Shown one piece after another: positions 5,476 to 10,748 of a DNA stretch of 10,748 nt (the first letter of the stretch is position 1; the number at the start of each line of letters is the position of its first letter). A program made the translations under genes and the position numbers. The notes beneath the pieces are model-generated. The model was not told the DNA's origin, made no database searches, and saw only the letters and a program-made list of their open reading frames with translations. Origin of the DNA: Lentisphaeria bacterium UBA1724. Its GTDB lineage: Bacteria > Verrucomicrobiota > Lentisphaeria > Oligosphaerales > Oligosphaeraceae. The stretch covers positions 1 to 10,748 of the forward strand of contig DCIO01000007.1 in the NCBI GenBank assembly GCA_002315885.1. The letters are read 5' to 3'.

Positions 5476-6765
5476 TTACTCGTGTCTCAAGGCCTCGATG
5501 GGGGAGAGGGATGCGGCGCGGATCGCGGGATAGATGCCGAAGATGATACCCGTTGCCATGGAGATGCAGAATGCCATGAGGATGGAGTATGGCTGGATGA
5601 TTGTGGTAAGACCCGCCACCAGCGTGACCACTTTGGGGACACTGACGCCCAGCCCCACGCCGATGAAGCCGCCCACCACGGACAGCAATACTGCTTCCAC
5701 CAGGAACTGCATGATGATATTCTGGCGGGTGGCACCCAGGGCACGACGGGTGCCGATTTCCCGAGTGCGTTCCGTGACACTGGCCAGCATGATATTCATG
5801 ATGCCGATACCGCCCACCAGCAGGCTGATGGCCGCGATGCATCCCAGCACGATATTGAAGATGCGCTTCGTGGCTTCCGCCTGATTCAGCAGTTCCAGGG
5901 GAATCGTCATCTCAAAATCCGCCTGCTTATGGAATGCCACCAGGCTCTGGCGAATGGCCACTGCCAGGGGCATGACCTGCTCATCATTCAAGGCAGTCAC
6001 GGTCAGTTGATGGATTTCCACCTTTTCCATGGACATGGAGCCCGTTTCGCGCTTGATGATGGTGTCTCCGAAGCGCTTGCGTGCGGCACTCAGGGAGATA
6101 TATGCCCTGTAGACCTCCTTTTCGTGCTCGGCGCTATTGAGCACATCGGAGTTCTCCTCCGAACCATCGCCGCTGGAGATAATTCCCACTACCACGTATG
6201 CCTGAGAGCCCACATAGACATTCCGACCCACGGGATATTCCAGGGGGAAGAGGCGCTTGGCGGTATTGTCGCAGAGGACGATGGAGTTGGCGTAGGAGTC
6301 CATGTCATATTCGTCAATGAAGCGTCCGTAGAGGACCTTCTCCTGTGAGTTGTTCAGGTGCCAGGGGATTGTCCCCACCACGATGGCGGGAATTCTCGTG
6401 GCCTGGTTCATCAGCTGGGTGTTGATTTCGCGGGCGGGCACGTGGATGCGCACATCAGGGAATAGCTTCCGTATGCGCATGATGTCCTCGTAGGTGATGC
6501 CGTATGCGCTCAGATGCTGGGTGTTGTTGGTGGCGGAGGTGGATTCTTCGGGCTTGCGGCTGCGGATGATGATATTCGTGCTGCCCATCTTGCGAATTTG
6601 CTCGCGGGCCGCATAGCTGGCGCCTTCACCAATGGCAAGCATTGCGATGACGCTCCCCACGCCGAAGATAATGCCCAGCGTGGTCAGAAGACTGCGCAGT
6701 TTGTGTTCAATGAGGCTGCGCATGCCCAATTTGCCGACGCGTTTGAGTTTCTGGAAGTATAGCAT
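5476..6765 (-). CDS. ABC transporter permease, MacB/FtsX type
   Basis: Inner-membrane subunit of a tripartite exporter. It has the MacB layout without a fused ATPase: a cytoplasmic N-terminal segment rich in Lys/Arg, one membrane helix (about 27-48), and a large periplasmic domain (about 50-300, MacB core-like). The C-terminal FtsX domain has three further helices (about 305-328, 352-378 and 394-416). Signatures include TLGIIFGVGSVIAMLAIGEG (29-48), GGIGIMNIMLASVTERTREI (318-337) and RRALGATR (340-347), all close to the family consensus. At 429 residues it is typical for this half-type permease. In MacB-like systems the protein does not carry substrate across the inner membrane but transmits ATP-driven motion to the periplasm. 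It starts 18 bases after the ATPase stop and has no recognisable Shine-Dalgarno site. Its substrate is unknown; macrolide-like compounds, peptides or lipids are all known for relatives. Confidence 0.92.
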   Translation of the reverse strand: MLYFQKLKRVGKLGMRSLIEHKLRSLLTTLGIIFGVGSVIAMLAIGEGASYAAREQIRKMGSTNIIIRSRKPEESTSATNNTQHLSAYGITYEDIMRIRKLFPDVRIHVPAREINTQLMNQATRIPAIVVGTIPWHLNNSQEKVLYGRFIDEYDMDSYANSIVLCDNTAKRLFPLEYPVGRNVYVGSQAYVVVGIISSGDGSEENSDVLNSAEHEKEVYRAYISLSAARKRFGDTIIKRETGSMSMEKVEIHQLTVTALNDEQVMPLAVAIRQSLVAFHKQADFEMTIPLELLNQAEATKRIFNIVLGCIAAISLLVGGIGIMNIMLASVTERTREIGTRRALGATRQNIIMQFLVEAVLLSVVGGFIGVGLGVSVPKVVTLVAGLTTIIQPYSILMAFCISMATGIIFGIYPAIRAASLSPIEALRHE

Positions 6766-6783
6766 TGGGGTGCGAAGTAAAGG

Positions 6784-7494
6784 CTATTTTCTCTCGTCGC
6801 TGACAATCTGTCCATCCACCAGCCGGATCATTCGGTTGGCATGTTCTGCGATGGCGCGTTCGTGGGTGACCAGGATGATGGAACGACCCTGCTTGGCCAG
6901 ATCGTCGAGAATCTGCATGATCTCCCGGCCAGTCTCCTGGTCCAGGTTTCCCGTGGGTTCGTCCGCAAAGATGACCGAGGGGTCGTTGGAGAGTGCCCTG
7001 GCGATGGCGACACGCTGGCGCTGGCCACCCGAGAGCTCGGAGGGGCGGTGCTGGACACGGTGGGAGAGACCCACCATCTCCGCCAGACGCGTGGATTTTG
7101 CGCGGGAATCCTTTTCGTCCCAATCCTGGTAGAAGAGCGGCACCTCGATGTTTTCCAGGACGGAGAGTTGCGGAATCAGGTTGAAGGACTGGAAGATGAA
7201 GCCGAATTTGCGCCCGCGGATGGCGCTAAGTTCGTTGTCATTCATGCGCGCCACATTGATGCCGTCCAGAAAATATTCTCCGCTGGTCATGGTATCCAGG
7301 CAACCGAGGATGTTCAGCAGGGTGGATTTTCCCGACCCCGAGGTGCCCATGATGGACATGTAGCCGCCTTTCTCCAATTCGAAATTCAGGCCCTTCAGGG
7401 CATGGACAACCGTGTCGCCCACGACGAATTCCTTCTTCAGGTCGCAAATCCGAATGACGGGCTCTTCTTTTGGCGTTGCGTTCTGCTGGCTCAT
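6784..7494 (-). CDS. ABC transporter ATP-binding protein (MacB/LolD-type)
   Basis: Cytoplasmic ATPase that powers the adjacent permease. All nucleotide-binding motifs are intact: Walker A GTSGSGKST (50-58), Q-loop FQSFNLIP (Gln102), signature LSGGQRQR (154-161), Walker B VIFADEPTGNLD (174-185, catalytic Glu179), and H-switch His211 in LVTHE. The NLIPQLSVLENIEVPL segment and the ADEPTGNLD form place it with the MacB/LolD/FtsE group that pairs with FtsX-type permeases. Its 236 residues are standard. It begins 21 bases after the adaptor stop, with only a weak GGGAAG ribosome site upstream of the ATG. The gene order adaptor, ATPase, permease is the usual one for split MacAB-like operons. Confidence 0.96.
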   Translation of the reverse strand: MSQQNATPKEEPVIRICDLKKEFVVGDTVVHALKGLNFELEKGGYMSIMGTSGSGKSTLLNILGCLDTMTSGEYFLDGINVARMNDNELSAIRGRKFGFIFQSFNLIPQLSVLENIEVPLFYQDWDEKDSRAKSTRLAEMVGLSHRVQHRPSELSGGQRQRVAIARALSNDPSVIFADEPTGNLDQETGREIMQILDDLAKQGRSIILVTHERAIAEHANRMIRLVDGQIVSDERK

Positions 7495-7515
7495 GGAAGC
7501 ACTTCCCGTTTTTGG

Positions 7516-9075
7516 CTACTTCTCCTGAGGCTTGGAGTCTTTGCCCTCAGGGTTGGAGGAATTTCTGGAGGTCACGGGTGGCGTCATGAGGATGACATCC
7601 CCCTCGTTCAGTCCGGAGGTAATCTCCACGAAGATCCGGTTCCGCTTGCCGATGGAGACGGGAATCGCCTTGGAGGTGGCGGCGTCATAGCAGAAATGCT
7701 GTTCGTTTTCATCCGTGAAGATGGATTGGGATGGCACGTAGAGCACATTCTCCAGACGCTCGATGGAAATCTCCGCGGTGGCGTTCATGCCGGGACGGAG
7801 GCTGATTTTCCCTCCGGGATTCTTGATGGCGATTTCCGTGGAATAGACCTTCACGTCTTCGCTCATCCAACGGCGCTGTGCATCTGGCAGGATGGATTTC
7901 CGGATGACTTCCCCGGAAAAGACCTGTCCAGGCAGGGCATCGATGGTGATTGTGGCGCTTTGACCCACCGCAACCAGGTCAATCTGGGTCTCATGGACTT
8001 TCACATTGACGCTCATGCGACTCAGGTCGGGCAGCTGGATGATATTCTGTCCAGGGCGGATTTCGGAACCCGCCTTGATGGGGCCCTCGTTGGACCAGGA
8101 GGGCTGGGGTTCATAGACCACGAGGCCCGGTGAGGTGGCGCGGATGGTGCAGTGTTCCAAATCCCGTTTGGCTTCCTCCAGTCTGCTGGTATCTCGCACC
8201 AGGGACTGCCGGGCGGTGCGGAGGGTGGATTCCGCGGAGACCTGCTTGGAACGGGCCTGTGCGCGGGTACGCTGGAGTTTGTCCTGGGCTTCCTGGAGAG
8301 TCGCCCGGGCTTTGTAGAAGTCCTTGATGAAATCGTATGTCACGAAGATGTCGTATTTTCCCTGTGTGGTCTTCAGGGTCTTTTTCTGGGATTCCACATC
8401 CAGCGCATCCGTATCCAATTCGTTCTTGCTGACGAACTGCTTTTCATAGAGCTTCTGGGTGTATTCCAGAGTCTGGATGGCGCGGTTCAGTTTGATTTGT
8501 GCCAGCTCGATATCGCTTTTGTAGGTGACCAAATCCAACAGCGCCTGACCGCCCAGCCGCGGGTCCGTCAACAGCGCCGCGATATCCGTGGGCTCTTCCT
8601 TGGAGTAGATTTCCGCCAGTTCCTCGCCTACCAATTTCTTCAGGTCGTTGATGGCATAGATGACATTCAGTTCGTCGCTTCGGATGGAACTCTCGTTGGT
8701 GCTCATCTGAATCGCCAGGTCTTCCTCCGCTTTGATGACAGAGGCCTCGGAATTCTCAAAATTGGTCTGGCGCTCATAGACCGCGTCCTCAAAATCCCGG
8801 GATTCCATCTGGACGATGATGGTGCCATCAGCCACGTCCTTCTCGGTCAGCATCGTCCCTTCATCGATGATATATTGGATTTTCACCAACTTGGAAATCT
8901 GCTGCTTGATATTGTTGGATTGCTCGGACTTGAGAGTGCCGCTCTCCAATACGGAGATATCCAGGTTTCCACGATGGACGGGGTAGGTCATTGCAGTGCC
9001 ATTGGATTTCTTGGAGCAACCGCAGAACAGGGCGCCGAGAAGCACTGCCAAAAGAATGTATGAGGGAGTTTTCAT
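7516..9075 (-). CDS. Periplasmic adaptor subunit, HlyD/MacA-type (membrane fusion protein)
   Basis: Bridges the ABC permease to the outer-membrane channel. The N-terminus is a short hydrophobic signal (SYILLAVLLGALFCGC, 5-20) ending in a possible lipid-anchor Cys20, although Phe at -3 makes the lipobox atypical. Beta-strands and half of the lipoyl-like domain follow (about 30-93). A very long helical hairpin (about 95-308) comes next, rich in Glu/Lys/Gln with heptad-like spacing, including AQIKLNRAIQTLEYTQKLYE (192-211) and ARATLQEAQDKLQRTRAQAR (256-275). The second lipoyl half (RATSPGLVVYEPQ, 312-324; PGQNIIQLPDLSRM, 341-354), a beta-barrel (about 355-440) and a membrane-proximal domain (440-500) complete it. 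At 519 residues it is well above the roughly 370-400 of MacA, mainly through the hairpin and an insert near 150-180. The tail is polar and Lys-rich. The start has no evident Shine-Dalgarno site and lies 12 bases after the preceding stop. Confidence 0.93.
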   Translation of the reverse strand: MKTPSYILLAVLLGALFCGCSKKSNGTAMTYPVHRGNLDISVLESGTLKSEQSNNIKQQISKLVKIQYIIDEGTMLTEKDVADGTIIVQMESRDFEDAVYERQTNFENSEASVIKAEEDLAIQMSTNESSIRSDELNVIYAINDLKKLVGEELAEIYSKEEPTDIAALLTDPRLGGQALLDLVTYKSDIELAQIKLNRAIQTLEYTQKLYEKQFVSKNELDTDALDVESQKKTLKTTQGKYDIFVTYDFIKDFYKARATLQEAQDKLQRTRAQARSKQVSAESTLRTARQSLVRDTSRLEEAKRDLEHCTIRATSPGLVVYEPQPSWSNEGPIKAGSEIRPGQNIIQLPDLSRMSVNVKVHETQIDLVAVGQSATITIDALPGQVFSGEVIRKSILPDAQRRWMSEDVKVYSTEIAIKNPGGKISLRPGMNATAEISIERLENVLYVPSQSIFTDENEQHFCYDAATSKAIPVSIGKRNRIFVEITSGLNEGDVILMTPPVTSRNSSNPEGKDSKPQEK

Positions 9076-9087
9076 AGATGTATTGAA

Positions 9088-10701
9088 TTAAAGTTCGAGT
9101 GCTTCTCCCCAGAGGGTGTCGGGATCCACATCGGGGGCGCCCAAGTCGTAAAGGAGCGTCAGCCAGCCGATACGGTGGTTGACGAGCGCATTCGTCAGGG
9201 AATTGCTGGCGGAACTCAGGGAGTCCTGGGAATCCAGCAGTTCGCGGATTTCGATGCGTCCGCCTTCGAAAAGCAACTGTGTGTTTTCCACGCGTCGCTT
9301 TGCCAGTTCCACGCTGTTCTTCTGGATTGTGATGTCCTTGGAGTAGCTCTCCAATTTCTTCCAGGCGAGTCGCAATTCCAGAATCAGCTCATCGTGGGAG
9401 ATGTCCCGTTTGCGCAATGCCTGTTGATAGGCGATGATGGCCTGTCGCAGGGCGATGGTTTCGTCGAGTCTGTCGAAGGGCAGGTCCATATCTACCTGTG
9501 CGGTGTAGTCTGCCGAGAGGAAGCGGATGGAACTCAGGCGGTTCTTGGCATCGCTGGCGGCGCGTGCATCCAGGGTGAGGTCCAGCTTGGTCCGCATGGC
9601 GTCCTCAGCAATCACCACCGCGCGCCGGGCGTCTTCCACCGCATCACACAGCGTCGCGTAATCCAGTCGCTGCTTGATGGCCAATTCCACTGCTTCTTCC
9701 AGGGTCATGGGGGGCTTCGGAAGAGTAATCTCCAGCAAGCGCGACAAGTCGGTGGCTTCCACTTCCAGGTCGGTGTCCAAGGGTAGCGCCAACGCCAGTT
9801 TCAGTTGGTCTTTTGCGGTCTCCAGGTCCTCTTCCCGGGAAACCAGAGTGGTTTCCGCACTCAGGACTTTCTGGCGCGCCTGGTCAACCTCGAATTGATT
9901 GACGCGGTTGGCATCCGCCATGGCCTCGGAACGCTCCTGGGATGCCTGGAAACTGGCGTAGCTCTTCTTGGCAATTTCCAATGCGACCTCCGCGTTCAAT
10001 ACTGCGTAATACTGCCGCGCGATGGAGATTTGGAGATTCTGACGGCTTCGTGCGTATGTCCGCAAGGCATAGATGAGGTTCCGTTCTGCCTGTGTCAGGT
10101 TTTCTCGGGCGACGGTGGTATCGAAGCCCTGCAGCAGCGGTTGTGTCAGCGTCAGACTTGCCATGCTGGCGATGCTCAGGGATTTGTCTCCGGAAAAATA
10201 GCGCAGCGACGTGGTGGCGAGTTTTCCTGCCAGCCGTCCGCCTGCGGTGAATTTTTTGGTAAATCCGATGGATGCTTCGGTGCCCAGGGTGCTGTAAGAG
10301 GGATCCTGGTCCACGCCGAAGATCGCCGCGAAGTTATTCGTGGGATTCCATTCCCAGTCATGAAGGACACGCCGGAGCGCCAGGGCGGAATTGTAGAGGC
10401 CCTCTTTGGAAGTCTGGTAGCTGCGGTTGTTCTTTGCCGCCATCTCCAGGGTCTCCCTGAGATTCAGCTTGATGTGGGAGGGATACTCAACTCGCGGAGC
10501 CTCGGGATCGATTTCATGAAGGCGGATGGTCTCCGGCGCGCTGTCGGGGAAGGCCACCTGTTGCGCGGAGGTCAGCAGCCCATCTACCTCCTGATTCAGG
10601 GAATCCAGGCGCTTGTCAGTGGAACATCCCGCAAGGACGAATACGAGAACACAAAATCCCGCAGGGGATAATAAATTGCATATCAAACGACGGATTGACA
10701 T
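9088..10701 (-). CDS. TolC-family outer-membrane efflux lipoprotein
   Basis: Outer-membrane channel of the exporter and first gene of the operon. The N-terminus has a basic start, a hydrophobic stretch and a canonical lipobox, LAGC (23-26), so Cys26 is predicted to be lipidated, as in the NodT/OprM-type branch of the family. Two outer-membrane efflux protein repeats follow: about 80-310 (starting at LRETLEMAAKNN, with the LTQPLLQGF strand segment at 184-193) and about 333-520 (starting at LEEAVELAIKQRLDY, 334-348). Each has long helices for the periplasmic tunnel. FEGGRIEIRELLDSQDSL (478-495) and the TLLYDLGA end (515-522) are typical of TolC homologues. The 537 residues fit the family. The ATG at 10701 is preceded by no clear ribosome site, and a GC-rich palindrome begins nine bases upstream. 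The promoter is outside the window. Confidence 0.94.
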   Translation of the reverse strand: MSIRRLICNLLSPAGFCVLVFVLAGCSTDKRLDSLNQEVDGLLTSAQQVAFPDSAPETIRLHEIDPEAPRVEYPSHIKLNLRETLEMAAKNNRSYQTSKEGLYNSALALRRVLHDWEWNPTNNFAAIFGVDQDPSYSTLGTEASIGFTKKFTAGGRLAGKLATTSLRYFSGDKSLSIASMASLTLTQPLLQGFDTTVARENLTQAERNLIYALRTYARSRQNLQISIARQYYAVLNAEVALEIAKKSYASFQASQERSEAMADANRVNQFEVDQARQKVLSAETTLVSREEDLETAKDQLKLALALPLDTDLEVEATDLSRLLEITLPKPPMTLEEAVELAIKQRLDYATLCDAVEDARRAVVIAEDAMRTKLDLTLDARAASDAKNRLSSIRFLSADYTAQVDMDLPFDRLDETIALRQAIIAYQQALRKRDISHDELILELRLAWKKLESYSKDITIQKNSVELAKRRVENTQLLFEGGRIEIRELLDSQDSLSSASNSLTNALVNHRIGWLTLLYDLGAPDVDPDTLWGEALEL

Positions 10702-10709
10702 AGGAAGTG

Positions 10710-10748
10710 CCGACGGCGCAAGTCGCCGTCGAAAGGGTGTACCGACGG
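10710..10748. repeat. GC-rich palindromic sequence upstream of the efflux operon, continuing past the window edge
   Basis: GACGGCG (10712-10718) and CGCCGTC (10724-10730) form a perfect 7-base stem with a CAAGT loop. CCGACGG occurs as a direct copy at 10710-10716 and again at 10742-10748, so the middle segment could pair with either. It lies in the 5' leader of the TolC-like gene, nine bases from the ATG. It may be an interspersed palindromic repeat or a leader hairpin; the window end prevents a decision. Confidence 0.6.

Overview
The window carries seven protein-coding genes, all on the minus strand, so it reads right to left. It looks like the chromosome of a Gram-negative bacterium: an outer-membrane efflux protein and a periplasmic adaptor are present, both with lipoprotein-type signal peptides. 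Pairing sugar hydrolases with a cupin-AraC regulator, moderately GC-rich coding DNA, AT-rich promoters and GC-rich palindromes would fit the Lentisphaerota/Verrucomicrobiota group. That placement is an inference from style only; no taxonomic marker gene is present.

Region 1 (right, 10701 to 5476) is a compact four-gene efflux operon: a TolC-like outer-membrane lipoprotein, a long HlyD/MacA-type adaptor, an ABC ATPase and a MacB/FtsX-type permease, with gaps of 12, 21 and 18 bases. Together they make a complete tripartite exporter spanning both membranes; the substrate cannot be read from sequence. GC-rich palindromic DNA lies just upstream of the first gene (10710-10748) and just downstream of the last (5348-5469).

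Region 2 (5307 to 353) is a carbohydrate module: two tandem glycoside hydrolases of clan GH-D (GH36-type, alpha-galactosidase-like), both 636 residues with no indel between them and about 83% identical by hand count, followed by a cupin-AraC transcriptional regulator. The second hydrolase and the regulator are 25 bases apart and probably co-transcribed from a promoter in 3231-3396. The enzymes lack signal peptides, so they should act in the cytoplasm on imported alpha-galactosides.

Region 3 (1-352) is non-coding and AT-rich. It holds helically phased direct repeats (TATTGYVCARAAA-like). A close relative of the motif (12 of 15 positions) occurs in the 3231-3396 promoter region, beside an inverted repeat with 8-base arms. 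My best inference is that these are operator half-sites of the local AraC regulator, and that a co-regulated gene begins just left of the window.

No RNA gene, CRISPR array, transposase or phage gene was seen. Most of the genes are of familiar families. The points worth a second look are the candidate regulon motif, the uneven divergence of the twin GH36 enzymes, the 7-base tandem repeats at the 3' ends of both hydrolase genes, and the composite palindromic element at 5348-5469.
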